Positions 1 to 12,039 of a DNA stretch of 64,000 nucleotides are shown here, in pieces; positions within the stretch are counted from its first letter, which is position 1; each line of letters starts with the position of its first letter. A model generated the notes under the pieces. It did no database searches, had not been told where the DNA came from, and was given only the letters and a program-made list of their open reading frames with translations. The translations under genes and the position numbers were made by a program. Source of the DNA: Archilochus colubris (Eukaryota; Chordata; Aves; Apodiformes; Trochilidae); NCBI GenBank assembly GCA_023079485.1, contig CM041091.1, positions 34,037,093-34,101,092 of the forward strand, in the 5' to 3' direction.

Positions 1-3000
1 GAGAAGCACAACAGCTGTAGGTAGAATCAAGAGCATGGCCACAAAGGAATGGCTCATAAAAGCCATTGTGCCTCCTCTTTGATGTCAGCTCACCCTTGTG
101 TTTTGGGTGTCCCCCCTGGACTGAAGATGCCCCAGAAGCACCTGAACTGAGGTCCTGCAGGTCCACGGCCCACGCGCTAAGAGCAGCAAACCCAACAGGT
201 TTGGGTTTGGTTTAACCTGCTCTTTCTAACTTGGGGCCATGCCTGGTGGGCTTCCCACTCTGAAGCTGGGCCTCCTCGTGGGTCTTCTCGTGGGTCTTCT
301 CCTGGAGGGCCAGAGCCAGCTGGGAGCCAGGAGCTTGGTGGGCTGGAAGCAGCTCTGGCTCTCCTTGTGGAAGCGCGCAGCATAACTGGCGTGACTTTGT
401 GGTTTCCTCTCTCAGCTTTGAAATCTTGTAAACTCACAAAAGCTACTGTAGAGTTCAGAACAAACACAGGGGGTATGTTTAGTTATTTGTTTTTGTAGTA
501 AAATAAAATATTTATTATACACAGACACCTACTGTGAACAGAGGGTAAGGCCACTGTGTTTTATCTCTAGGGTGTCATGTTTGACTTCCATTAGGGATGT
601 ATTATAGACCTGTGGGTTTTCATGAATTCAGAAAGTCCACTTTGAACACTGATTTCAAAGCCTACAGGGGGTGTGAGGAATGTAAGAACACTGCTTCGTA
701 GGAAGGAACCTGTTGCATCTAACAAACACCTTGTGTTTGATAAGAGCTGAGGTAGGCTGGAAAGGCGTTCGTAGTTATTTTTTTTCCTTTAGCACAGTTT
801 TAAAGGTGGATTTCCTATTGTTTGCTTTGCCCCTTTAGCCCATCTGAAAGCTCAAGGTGAAGACAATGAAGGAGCTCCTGAAAAAATGCACCATTACATC
901 AGCAATCTTTTTACATTTTACCCCCATTCCCTCCCAATGAATCATATGGGAGGAGAAAATGACTTCAGCCATCAGGTGGATCCCCATACATCTCCATAAG
1001 TGCCTCTCAGATTAATGATGCTGTCCAAAACTCTAAGTAACACTTGAGGGAGATGTGTGGAGGGGCTGCCAGCCCTGTGCCCTCCTCACCACCCCCCTGA
1101 TGACCAGTGAAGGGTTGGCCATGAAAAACAGTTCCTGGATCTCAGTGTCCTGCAGAGCTTGGGCTGAGCAGATCCAAGTGGGCAGGACATGGGAGCAGGC
1201 CCAGGCAGGGATGTGGGAACATGGTCTCAGCCCAATGGGGAGATTGGAGACAGTGATGGGAAGATGGAGAGGATGCTGAAGGAGATTGCCATGGAAGCAT
1301 GAAACCTTCAGATGTGATTTTATTTCCCCAGGACACTTTTCCCTTCTGTCCTTATCCCTGCCTGTGGCTGGACATCTAAAGAGGGGATGTGTTCTCTTCA
1401 TACCATTGATCTCACCTTCAGCCATGCAACAGAGGTGACAGTGGGTGAAATGCAAACACCTTGAGTAGATAAATCAGTGCCCAGCTTTGCAGTTGGATGA
1501 CACCAACTGTGTAGTTGTTTATTCCCATGGCCACCAACTTGGGAAAAAAAAAAAAAAAAGATGCTCAGAGGATCTGGCTTTGTGCAACCAGTGCAGGAAC
1601 TGGGCAGCATCATTAGGGATGTTTTAATTTGCAAAGAATAAGGGTGTGTTTTGAATGTTTCCTCTCACTTCTTTATCTGTGCTCTTTGTTCTGTTTAGTG
1701 CTGGCTGTGGAGGAGGAAGGTGCCTGGATTTATTTCCATAATGATTCCAGGGAGAAGTCAAACCCCTCTCAATCCAGATGAGTGCAGGAGTCAGTGGGCT
1801 CCTTACAGGCTCTGCTGGCTTTTATTCCTGGTGGGAAGGTTCATGTAAGAAGTTAAGAGTGCCCATTAGGCTGAGCAGAAAGAACTGGGCTTGGAAAAAG
1901 TGTGGGAAGAGCAAGTCCACCCAGAAGTAGTCACATGTGCTGCTACTAATGAGCCTGCTGCTAATTGTCCCTGCAGTTGATGTAGATGTCTTTGCTGCTC
2001 TAGTTTACTTACTAATACTCTTTTGACTTGGGGTAATATGTCCAAAAGGATCTGATTCCAATGTTTCAGCAGATGATGGTCTGTAAATGCTAAATCCTGT
2101 CCAGCACAATTTAAAAAAATACTCTTACAGCCAAACTGTCAGGGCAGACCCTTTCAAACCAGCTGTTTGGTAGAGTAAGCAATGGACAAAAGAGCTCCTA
2201 TCCAGATACCATTTCAGTGGGAATGAGAGGGCAGTTGAATGAGACAGCTTATAAGTTCTCTTTTGTTCTGGTTTGCTTTTCTTGGGGATTTTACATCACA
2301 GATCCACGCTGCCTCTATTACAGTCTGTTGAAAAATTACAGTTGTCTTTGTAGAAACCAAAGGTTCACCTCATTCCTGCAGCAACTGCAGCATTTATGGG
2401 TTTTGGTAGGGTAACCTCACCTTGGGAAACCACTTTGGGTCCTGCTACTCAGTAATGGGATTCTCAGCCTCTATCCATGGTTGTTCTGAGGGAAGGGGGC
2501 TCCTCCCAGGTCCTACCCAGGCTAATAACAGCCTGGGAGAGGGGTGAGCAGCAATAGTCATGGACAGTAAGTCCTGACTTGGTTCTGTGCTTCCCGTTCC
2601 ACTTGAATTCAACCATTAAATCTGAACTTCCAGTTCAAATTAAATATGTCATGACCAATGTCAGATATATGGACAACTTCAGAGTGGAATAACCCAAGGC
2701 AATCTGCTCTGATCGTATCATGCCTTAAGTCTCAGGCTAAATCCAGGGGGAATTTAATAAAATAGCTCAGTCAAGCATTGATCTTTTCCTGATGGCTTTT
2801 TTTTTTTCTCCTTACCCTTTCCAATGGTTGTCTTGCACACATTGGCCCCACTTCCCCCTTGCAAAACAACATGGGATCACACAGGAATAACCCAAAGTAT
2901 TTCAGTACTGCAGCTCTTGTACCTTTGCTATTGACCTTCTCCCTCCCCATCTCATCTGATGACAATGTTCCCCTTTGACAGCATTAAATCATTTGCTTTC

Positions 3001-4846
3001 TCTCTCTCTCTGCCAATGCACTGCTCCCCTCTTGTATTTGCTACAGAAATGGTGTAAAATATTGTCAAATGGGATGACAGGGCTGCAGGAAAAGCAGTGT
3101 GGAGGGGAGTTGTGGCCCAGAGCATTTGGAAGGGTTGACCCTGTTAGAGGATCTGTTTTACAGCTCCAGGTGTCCCCATCCCTCTCTCACTGTGGTAGCA
3201 AACCAAGCCCAGCGTGTGGCTCACCAGAAAATTCACAGCAACTTCACCAGCACAGTGCTGAGGTGTCCTGCTGGAGAGGAGGGACAAGGGACCAGCCTTG
3301 GGATGGAAGTCCCATGGATGCTCAGAGAATGGGACATGAGCATGGAAGAGACTCCCGACTGGCCTCTGGAATAAAACAATCCAGTTTTTAGGCTTCCTTT
3401 TGGAAAAGCTGGTATATCTACCAGGACACTAAGATCTAGCATCTCATTGGGCAGAACATAATACCAGACTCAAACAATGTTAATTATAATTTTATTCATC
3501 ATTCCTATTTTATTAATTAGTTTTATACATTTAATAGAGAATCCAATATGTCATCAGCATTAAAAGGTGGGGCAGAAATTGCAGTCAAGTGCCCTGTCCC
3601 CATCTCTGGTGCCATCAGTGCTGCTGCAGTGCATGTCCTCTCCTCCTTGCCACTTCTTTCCCCAATATTTTGCATTCCAAAAGTAGTTTCTACAAGATTC
3701 TGGAGGAGAGCACAGAAGTGTTGTTACTTCTGGACCATCCAGGTGTCTTTGGTGAGAAGGGTGTTGTTGTGAAGCACAAGGACAGACTTGGGTTTGGGGC
3801 TGTGGTGTCAGTGAAGGTCCTTGCTGGAGAGATGGATGAAAAGGTGCACTGCTGGGATGCTGGCTGGCAGGAGTAACATTTACATCAAGCCCAGAAAAGA
3901 GAACGGTGCATTATATGCCTTTGCTTTAAAAATGAGTCCTTGGGTAAGATCTCTCTCTGATTTGAAACCCTTCCAGGGTTTGGAAGGGTTTCAAATAAAA
4001 TTAAAAGAAAAACAAAGCTCAGGCTCCTGAGATCGCTCAGCTCCACACCGAGGAGTGAGTGTGAGGCTATGTTTTGTCTCTAAAGAAAATATCAGAACCT
4101 GCAGCAGTCAAGATAGTTTATAAGCATGAACATAACTTTGAATAGCCCTAGCTCTGGTTTACCATGACCTCTGCAACTCAGCTCTGAATAAAAGGTAAAA
4201 AAATATTCCCCTAATACCAGTTTTAGACTAGAAAAGATACTTAAACCCAGCAGATTGGAAAATCACAAGCACGTCTTGTTTCTGGTGATGCTGCTGACTG
4301 ACCTTTCCTTTTCTTTTTCTTTTATTAATTATAAAATAGAAGTTTTTACAGGAATCTAAGAAAATAACTCTCCTTTCCCTAAAGATGCAACGCGTGCACA
4401 CATCAGGAAAGGCAGCAGATAGAATATAAGGAGCCTTTTATTCACTCTTTGAAAGCTCTCCTTTGTTTCATTTCTCTTTAAGTTTTTAACTCTTGGATGT
4501 TTCTTCCCTCCTTGTGAAGTGTTCAATGCACAACCTGATTTTTATTTTCACCAAGGCAAAATGGGGCTGCTCTTCCCCTACACACTGGCCCCTTTACCCA
4601 GCTCTCCTCACCCCAGTTGGCCAACACAAACTTCCCTTTGTCCTTCCCTTCCTATCAGGGATGGTGAGAAAGATGATTTTGGGGGTCTGGATGGATTGTG
4701 TGCCACTGGCCATGCCCTGGTTGTCCCATTCCACCTCAGCCATGTGTTTTCTTTCCCCCACACTCATCCCAACTTAGATACCTCTTCTGCATGTGCTGAG
4801 GCTTTTCAGTTGTTCCTTTGCACAGGAACAATCATTTTGAGTTTGC
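1..4846. other. Non-coding stretch, no gene recognised
   Basis: Unique-looking, CpG-poor sequence. Reading frames on both strands stay below about 140 codons, change frame arbitrarily and show no domain I recognise. Local structure consists of a 16-base A run (1544-1559), an 11-base T run (2797-2807), a short (TC)n at 2999-3010, an AT-rich piece at 3475-3550, and the perfect hairpin at 3960-3996 listed separately. Nothing here looks like a promoter or CpG island. I infer intergenic or intronic DNA. Confidence 0.6.
3960..3996. repeat. Perfect 15-bp inverted repeat (hairpin)
   Basis: The arms are 3960-3974 (atttgaaacccttcc) and 3982-3996 (ggaagggtttcaaat). They are exact reverse complements separated by a 7-base loop (agggttt). 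The loop itself repeats part of the right arm (agggttt occurs again at 3985-3991). There is no T-rich tail, and the genome is eukaryotic, so this is not a bacterial-type terminator. It is too short for a typical pre-miRNA, and function is unknown. Confidence 0.85.
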
Positions 4847-4873
4847 AAAAAAAAAAAAAAAAAAAAAAAAAAA
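4847..4873. repeat. (A)27 homopolymer
   Basis: This is an uninterrupted run of 27 A. I looked for a retrocopy upstream and a matching target-site duplication around it and saw neither, so it is annotated as a simple repeat rather than a poly(A) tail. Confidence 0.9.
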
Positions 4874-5077
4874 TCCAAAATTCCTTTGCAATTTTATGAT
4901 AAATTTTCAAAACCTGAAGATTAATTGAGGGTTGAGCATTTTAGTGTGTTTCTCTGCTCTTCTCTCCAAATATTGACCCGAAATCCTCAGCTTTATCTCT
5001 AAAACACGTGGGATAACCTGCCAGGGACTTGCCAACCAACACATGTTGGGGCTCCTGGGAGGGGTCCATGAGTCCCC

Positions 5078-5085
5078 ATGCAAAT
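5078..5085 (+). promoter_or_regulatory. POU octamer motif ATGCAAAT
   Basis: Exact match to the consensus octamer bound by POU-domain factors (Oct1/Oct2 class). It is one of seven exact octamers seen in the window, on either strand. A single 8-mer match is weak evidence of binding. Confidence 0.25.
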
Positions 5086-5672
5086 CAAGTCACTCTCAGG
5101 GCTGTCCTGCTTAACCTTTTTCACATGTATGTCCATGTGTGTCTGTGTATAACGTGCCTTAAAATCCTTTCTTCTTTCCAAATAGTATTTTCCTGCAACA
5201 ATGAGTTAAAAAATCCAGTAAATTCAGGGCTTCTGATTGTTTCCAAAAGAAAACTCTGTGCTCTATTTCATATGTGCTATCAGCTGAATGCAGTTGAAAG
5301 GATTCCTAACGCTGGCTTTAAAAACCTTTGGCTGGAGTGAAGTGGCAGTGCAGGATGTGATTAGATCCCAGGCTGGGTGATGTGTCCTGTTTGCAAGCTG
5401 GTTTGCAAGTATGGTTTAAACATCTTGAAAGACATGTTGTTCAGTCTGGAGTAGAACAGGACCTTCTGTACCAAGAGGAGGGAATTATTTCAGAAACTAG
5501 ATTAAGGCTGGCAACTGGGACGTACGTCACCAAGGAATGAAGGAGAATGTCTTGGGTTTTTTAAAAATCTTCCAAAAAAGAGCCTAGCAAGAGCTTGCCA
5601 AATTTGATATTTAAAGACAAATCTGTCTTGAGCTGAGTTCAGAAAAAGGTCTTAGTGTCAAATGTTTTCAAC

Positions 5673-5758
5673 TTTTTTTTTTTTTTTTCTTCATTAAATG
5701 AACTGAAATTCAGCCAAACCAGATTCCTCAGATTTGGGGAAGAAAAAAAAAAAAAAAA
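5673..5758. repeat. Inverted repeat built on facing T and A tracts
   Basis: Left arm 5673-5692 is sixteen T followed by CTTC. Right arm 5739-5758 is GAAG followed by sixteen A (the A run goes on to 5761). The arms are a perfect 20-bp reverse complement around a 46-base loop. The four non-homopolymer bases at the loop side of each arm also pair, so this is not just two unrelated homopolymers. The loop contains the odd palindrome CTGAAATTCAG at about 5703-5713. Confidence 0.85.
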
Positions 5759-6119
5759 AAATTCCTCCCAAGCCCAGGAGAAGCAGGCCAAGCTTCATCC
5801 TGACAGGAACTTTTTTTTTGCCAAAGTTATAAAAACTGAAGTGAAAGTAATGGTGCTGGATCTGGCCTTTCTAAAGCAGCTCCATCCCAAAAGGTCCCCA
5901 AGCCCATTCCAGGCTGGATTCCCCAGCCCTGAGTCAGATCTTGCTGGGTCAACCTCCCACTGCAATGCAGAGAATCCCAGAGCCCAGGTCCCATGCAGGA
6001 GCCATGTGGGTTGGATCCATTCCCACGTTTCTCATCTTGGGAAGTCAGGGGCAGCAGGCAGGGCCCTGGGATCTGCTGAAGGTTGGGTCTGTAAGGAGAG
6101 CAAGTGCCAGAGCCCAGCT

Positions 6120-6481
6120 GGAAAGGGAAAGGAAAGGTGAAAGGAAAAAGCAAAGGATAAAAGAAAGGAAAAGAAAGAGGAAAGGAAATGAAAGGAAATG
6201 AAAAAGGAAAGGAAAAGAAAATGAAAAAGGAAAGGAAAAGAAAAAGGAAAGGAAAAGAAAAAGGAAAGGAAAAGGGAAAATGAAAGGAAAAGAAAATGAA
6301 AAAAGAAAGGAAAAGGAAAAAAAAAGGAAAAGGGAAAAGAAAAAGGAAAGAAAAAGGGAAAATGAAAGGAAAAGGGAAAAGGAAAAGAAAAGGAAAGGAA
6401 AAAGGAAGTAATGGAAAAATGAAAGGGAAAGGAAAGGGAAGGAAAAGGGAAAGGAAAAAGGAAAGGGAAAGGAAAGAAGGA
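6120..6481 (+). repeat. Long polypurine tract (GGAAA/GAAAA-rich)
   Basis: About 360 bases are almost entirely A and G on the plus strand; I count 12 pyrimidines between 6120 and 6480. Fully purine stretches run 6298-6362 and 6421-6481. Local units such as aaggaaaggaaaag recur in a loose 15-17 base period, sometimes with an inserted atg. The Lys/Arg/Glu-rich plus-strand frames and the Phe/Ser/Leu-rich minus-strand frames over it are composition artefacts. Such tracts with mirror symmetry can form intramolecular triplex (H-DNA), which is known for the class and not shown here. Confidence 0.95.
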
Positions 6482-7116
6482 TTGATGCCCAGCAGCTTTG
6501 CTCCCTGATCACCCTGGGTGCTTCAGAAGCACATGCTCTGCCATGGGGTCATGGGCAGCAGAACCAGGGTTTGCCACCAGCTCCATTGGGTCCTCAAACC
6601 CTTCCCTCCCTTCTTGAAGCTGTTTCCTACAGAAGTCAAAGAATCATCAGGATTAAACCCCCTGATTAACACGCATTCATTGTTTCTTCTTCATCATTGG
6701 TTTGACTCTTCAGTCAAAGCCAAACCAAGGACTTTACACGTTACTTTAGTAACTAAAATTAACTTTTCCCAATCCCCCCAAGCCCCTTAGCACCTTGGAA
6801 CCCCAGGTCCATACGGAACTGACTCCAAAGTCCCCGGAAAGGGTTAATGCCTGCTGGCAGTATGGCCACATTAGAACAATTACAGTGATTCATTGTCTAT
6901 GTCTAATGGCATAATCTGATTGTAAGGACAGCAGAGTGGGCGTTGGAAAAAATACAGCAGCCCACTGCAGTCAGTGTGAGGCATGGCAGGAAATGGTGGT
7001 GGGTGTTAACCATGTCACAAGTGGTTGGATTAAATGCTGACTCCCTGGCTGGAAAGCCAAGGAAAGATATGGGAAAGTGTGTGTTTCATGTAACAATCAA
7101 GGGACTCTCTAGTATT

Positions 7117-7156
7117 GGTTTTAGCAACAAAAAGGGAAGGTTTTAGCAACAAAAAG
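7117..7156. repeat. 18-bp direct duplication, period 22
   Basis: The 18-base string ggttttagcaacaaaaag occurs at 7117-7134 and again at 7139-7156, separated by ggaa. It is a recent, perfect short duplication with no associated gene. Confidence 0.85.
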
Positions 7157-7459
7157 CCTGGTGCAGGTGACTCTACTGCAACCCATTTTTGATGTCTCGT
7201 GTGTGAGCCCCCAAGGGGAACTGTTCCCAGTGTTTTGCTGTGGTCCATTCAGAAAGCAAGATATTTTATACTGAAGTAAATAGGAAATATAACTCCTGAT
7301 TATGATATTGTCATTAAGGTACTTATTTTCAATTAAGAATTTTTATTAGCTCTCATCAAGTTGAGTAATGAAAGTGCCATAAAATATACTTCCCTTCCAC
7401 CCAGCCTGCTCCCTCCTGGCCCTTCTGCAAAGGCCTCACCTTTCTGCAAAGGCAACAGC

Positions 7460-7594
7460 AGGAGAAAAGGAGAAGAGGAATTAAAAGGCAAGGAATGGAA
7501 AAGGAAAAAGGGAAAAAAAAAGGGAAAAAGGGGAAAAAAAAAAAAAAAAAAAAGGAAAAAATGGGGGAAGAGAAAGGAGGAGGAAAAAAAAAAA
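7460..7594 (+). repeat. Second polypurine tract with (A)20
   Basis: About 135 bases have five pyrimidines (7481-7482, 7489, 7496, 7562). The stretch 7497-7561 is pure purine and includes (A)20 at 7534-7553, and G-runs rise toward the 3' end. It lies about 1 kb from the larger tract at 6120-6481 and has the same purine strand. The Lys-rich and Phe-rich frames over it are not genes. Confidence 0.92.
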
Positions 7595-10500
7595 TCCAAA
7601 ACACAAATTATTGGGTTTGTTTTCCTTCTGAACTCTCCATCCTCTGGGTTTCAGCCATGGAGGTGCAGCCACTGTGGCCAGGGCCAGGTCCTTGGTGATT
7701 CCCTGGTGGGCACTTTGCTGCTTTCCTTTTTTCCCTTTCCCTGCATGTTGCTGAGGTCCCTGTGCTGGGCTGTGAGCCACTGTGGTCCCTTTCAGAGCCA
7801 CTCCAGAGGCAGCTGTCCCACTCCCCAGGGAGAAAAGGGGCTGGTCTTGCACTGGCCATTCCAATAATTTAGTAAAAATGGGCACATTTCTAGAGTTTTG
7901 GGGTTTTTTTTAACAGTGTTGGCCTCTTGGAGGAGCTAATGCAGAGCAAACAGTTTGGGGTTTGTTTTGTTTTGTTCTTTTTCATGGGGGAAAAGGGGCA
8001 AAGGCTTTAAAATCACAATAAACCCGTTTTTGATTGTAAATATATTTTCAGCTACTTTTTATCAACTGATCTTACCCCTAAAAAATCTGGTTTATGAAGT
8101 TATGATGATTTAAATTGCTCTTTCTCTCTTTTCCTTTCTGTGTCTTTCCTTTTCACACATATCCTCTGGAGGATCTGAAAATAAGCCTCTAGCTATACAA
8201 GTCAGTGCTCCAGGTTTATCCTAGAGACTAAGCAGTATTTCACAAAATACCTTTATTATTTTCTGGGGTTCCTCTGCATTGTTTGAAAGCTCCAAGGTTA
8301 TTTGAGATCAGGCGTGTAAGGAAAATGGACACATTTGAGGCAAGGGTTGGAAGGAGGGATTTTTCAGAAGCAAAAATGTGAATTTTGATTTTTCTGGCAC
8401 TTGGGTTACACTCTCAGTGACTTTTGCTTGCTTCCCATTAATCTAAAGGATACCAGTAATCAGCTGATGGATGTGAATGTAGCTGGAGTTGTATAAAAAT
8501 CTGTGTCTTGTCTTTAAAGCTTCAGCCTCAAAGCCATGAGGTTTTAATATTTGGTGTGTAGTGGCTTGATTCTGTAACATTGACCTTAATGTGAGGGAAA
8601 TCACTGAGTTCAGTGGGGGAGAACAGGGCTGTAAAGAGGAGTGTTGATTTAACCAGGGGTTTGTGAAATAACACACCAGCATTGGTAGATTTATTTGTTT
8701 TTATTTTTTCCCCTGATGAAATCTGAATATACACTCCCTGGGTGAGGGTTTAGGTAAGAGAATGTAATGGCTGCTAGTGATGAGGTGAGGAAAGGAGGAG
8801 CAGGAGGCAAGCAGGAGAGGCTGATGGATGCCCAGATGTCCCTTCCAGAGCCCTGGGTCCTTAAAATGATACCTGACCCCTCTCCTGGGGGTGGAGGTTG
8901 CCTGAGAGGCTATTAAAAACCAAAGAGCAGCCCAGCCCACACAGGTTGAAGCCATAATTAATGATATTTCTTATTTACAAACATGGGCAGTGTGAGTTTG
9001 CAGACTGAACATCCAAGGGCAAGGCACAGCCTGGCTGAGGACATCTCTGGTGACAGCTTTGGCAGGCAGAGCCATGGAGCAGGAGCTTCCACTACTGAGG
9101 TTTTGAGCAGAATTCCTCCTGTCCATGGGCCTGGGCTTGTCCCCAGCAGGAGCAGTGGCCCTGCAAGCCCTGCCCTGAAGAACTAAAAGGCTTTTCTGGC
9201 AGGAAGAATAAACCAGGATTTGGCAGCCACTTGTCTTTGCAGTAACTCCTCTGCTTGTGGCCCCCCCACAATATGAGTTTTCTCCAGATCCCCTAATCCT
9301 GGCTGCTGGGATGGGTTTTCCCAGTGGGTGGGGAGTTGTGGGGGGACTCCTGAGCTCCTTGGCATTTTGTCCCCCTCCCCGTGTCACATCGTGGAGCCCA
9401 GGAGCAGGTTGGGTGTGTGGGGCTGGGACACCAACCCTCTGCCTGAAGATGGGGAAAAGAGGGTCCAGCCCTGCTGAAAGGGTTTTTGTTTCCCTTGCTC
9501 TGCATTGCCACCAAAACTAGTGACAAAACGTGAGTTTTTCTACCCTTTATGGTGATTTCTCTAAAATTCTCTTCTGGGTGAAGGTGTTAGGGCATTAATA
9601 CACAAAATTCTTCTCCTTAGCACACCAGTAAAAGACAGGAATGGGAAATCCAGCAAAACCCAGCAGGCAGGGTGGTGGTGGACTCCCCCTTGTGCACCCT
9701 CTCCGGGGAGATCCCACTGAGGAAGGAGTTTGCCATGAAAAGCAGCAAAAGTGACACTTGTAAAATGGAATGGAAATGAACTGAGGTTAGCTCAGGTTTG
9801 CAGTGTCCTTGCACAAAGAGAACCCGGGGTTTGTTGGTTTGTTAGCACTGCAAAGTGTTTTTTACTCAGAGGAGTAACCAATTACAACAGCCTTAAAGTT
9901 CCCTATGGGTGTGGGGCAGTTTTCCAGGTGGGAAGCAGGGCTCCTGCTAGCCCTGAGCCCATGGCCACAGCCCCCAGGACCTGTGAGCCCTCCCAATGGG
10001 CTGAAGCACCTGGGCAGAAAATTGGCAGAAATTGATAGCAGAACTCCCCAAAATACTTAAAAACATTGACAACCAGTTGTGCAACTCCCACCTTAATTCT
10101 GGTTTCTCTACACGGCTCCTTTGTAACACCCTGAGATAGTTTTATTGTCTTGAATCGTCCAAATGTCAGTAAATAGCATTAAAAACATGACTTGCACCCC
10201 TTAATTGTTGCCTGTGTGATGGAATAAGTCTGGGTTTTGTAAAGGGGTGTGCGTGCCCTCCTTGTGATTTACTGTAGACCTCCAGTAAATGTTTGTGGGG
10301 GAGTTTTTATGGTGCCTTGTTGAACAGTGAATGTGAAGTCAAACCTTCTGTAGCCGAGGCAAATAGAAGCCAGATCTGCAGAGAGAAAGCAACAAGGAGT
10401 TTTTGTTAGTGTGTGTATTCCTGCTCCAAGAAGGAGAACAGCAATTCGACCCTAATGAAAAGTAAATTTACTGCCTTTTGTTTGTAGTTGGATCTGAAAA

Positions 10501-12039
10501 ACCAAAACAACAAAAAAACCCAACCCAAACCCTCACACCCTTGTTAATCACCAGGAACAGCTCTCTTCAAGCATCAGAATGACAAAAGAGCACTAAAATG
10601 CTCTGGCTGTGTTCCAGCTGGGTTGGTTGGTTGGATTTTTGTTGGTTTGTTTTTTTTTTTGAGAACTTTCTGAAGAAAATTCACATAACATGCTTTTTTC
10701 TCTGGGAAGCATGTTTTTCCATGATTCATAAACCTGCTTTTATCCAGTCCATGAAAGGACCTCTCTCCATTATGTAGACCAGAGCTGACACATTTATGGG
10801 CAAAATTGCTGGAGCATTTACACCACTATTCATCAAGGCAGTGTCTGTGCTCCAGGAATATTACAATCACCTGGCACAATCAGTTTAAGACCCAAGCACA
10901 AAGTCTTGGAAGATTTGTGTTCTTATAACACGTAACAAAACACAACCCCCCCTGTCCTGCTGGGCCACGCAGCTAAAAACTTTCCTTTGCTTTCTTAATG
11001 GTACCCAGGCGTAGGAATTAACAAATGGTGTTGTGCTGTTGGTGTAATACTGGGGAGTGAGAGGTCTGTCTACAGCTGGGGACATCAATGGGGTCAGGAA
11101 ATTGCCCATGGGAAATCCTCTTTCCATCTCCAAAGTCCCCAGCTGGAATCCAACCTCCACAGGCTGGGAGCTGGGGGTGACACCTGCCTGACAGGTTGTA
11201 CCTGGGTTGTGCCAGATGAAAACTCCTCCTGCTCTTGATATTACAAGTGATTTAATTCCCACCCTCCTCTAGCCATGGGTAAAGCTTTCTGGATTGGTTT
11301 TCCAGTGGGTCAACTCTTGGGCACCCAGGTATATGGGTGGTTTATGGGATGTCCCCACTTCTGCTTCACTGATGGTTCCAGGGTAATGCCCAACCTGTGA
11401 GAGTAGAGTGGAGAGAACAAGCTCCCAACCTTGCTGCTCTTGCACCTTGAAATAACAGAAGGTGATTTCTTCCTCAGGGTGCTGGCCATCTTCCCAACTC
11501 AGAGACAACCCCTGAACACCAAAAACCTGAGCTACAGCACACAGTGGAGATATTTTAGAAGACAGGAGCCTCAGCGTGGTCCTCCCTGCCCCATCCCCAG
11601 CTCTGTGTCAGACCCAGGTAACTCCAATGCCACCTCCTGCCCAGAGCAGCTTTTCCCCCCTGCTCCTTCACCAGGATGTGGGTGGGCAGTGTGGGACACC
11701 CAGAAATGCCAGGGACCACCTGGGTGCTCTCTGGGCTGTCCCAGGATGAGGAGCTGTAGGCTCAGCCCTGGGCTCACCAGGCAGCAGAAAAACATGAAGG
11801 ATTTATTCAGCCACGTCATGGTGACATCCTGCCCTGCAGAATACAGCTTGGCCATCCCCTGCTGGGCTGGAGTTGGGTTCTGTAAACCTGGGAGAAGGAG
11901 TTATTTGGCTTTCAAAATGGCTGTGGCTGTCAGGTGAGCAAAACATTTATTTTCATGAGGATTTTCACTGACTGTACTGGCAGAGATTTTTTTTTTTTTT
12001 AAATTGCCTAAATAAGTATTTACATGATACTGTAACCCA
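7595..12039. other. Non-coding stretch, no gene recognised
   Basis: Ordinary single-copy-looking DNA. It includes small C/A-rich and G/T-rich tracts (about 10500-10545 and 10619-10662), a T run at 11987-12000, and a stop-free 456-bp interval (11478-11933) bounded by good splice-site matches, which is listed separately as an exon candidate. No known domain is seen in any frame. Confidence 0.55.
11478..11933 (+). other. Weak exon candidate, open 456 bp between splice-like sites
   Basis: A pyrimidine-rich acceptor match (gatttcttcctcag) ends at 11477 and a donor match CAG|GTGAGC follows 11933. The interval is 456 bp (152 codons) and one frame is open all the way through, with its stop just after the donor. 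The translated product is Pro/Ser/Cys-rich with no domain I recognise, and the opposite strand is also open over much of it, which argues for GC-rich chance openness. It could equally be a non-coding RNA exon or nothing. No neighbouring exon was found. Confidence 0.12.

Noticed and set aside
4847..4873. Poly(A) tail of a processed pseudogene
   Set aside because: No gene-like sequence upstream and no target-site duplication found around the run.
6045..6512. 155-codon Phe/Ser/Leu-rich minus-strand frame and Lys-rich plus-strand frames
   Set aside because: Composition artefacts of the polypurine tract.
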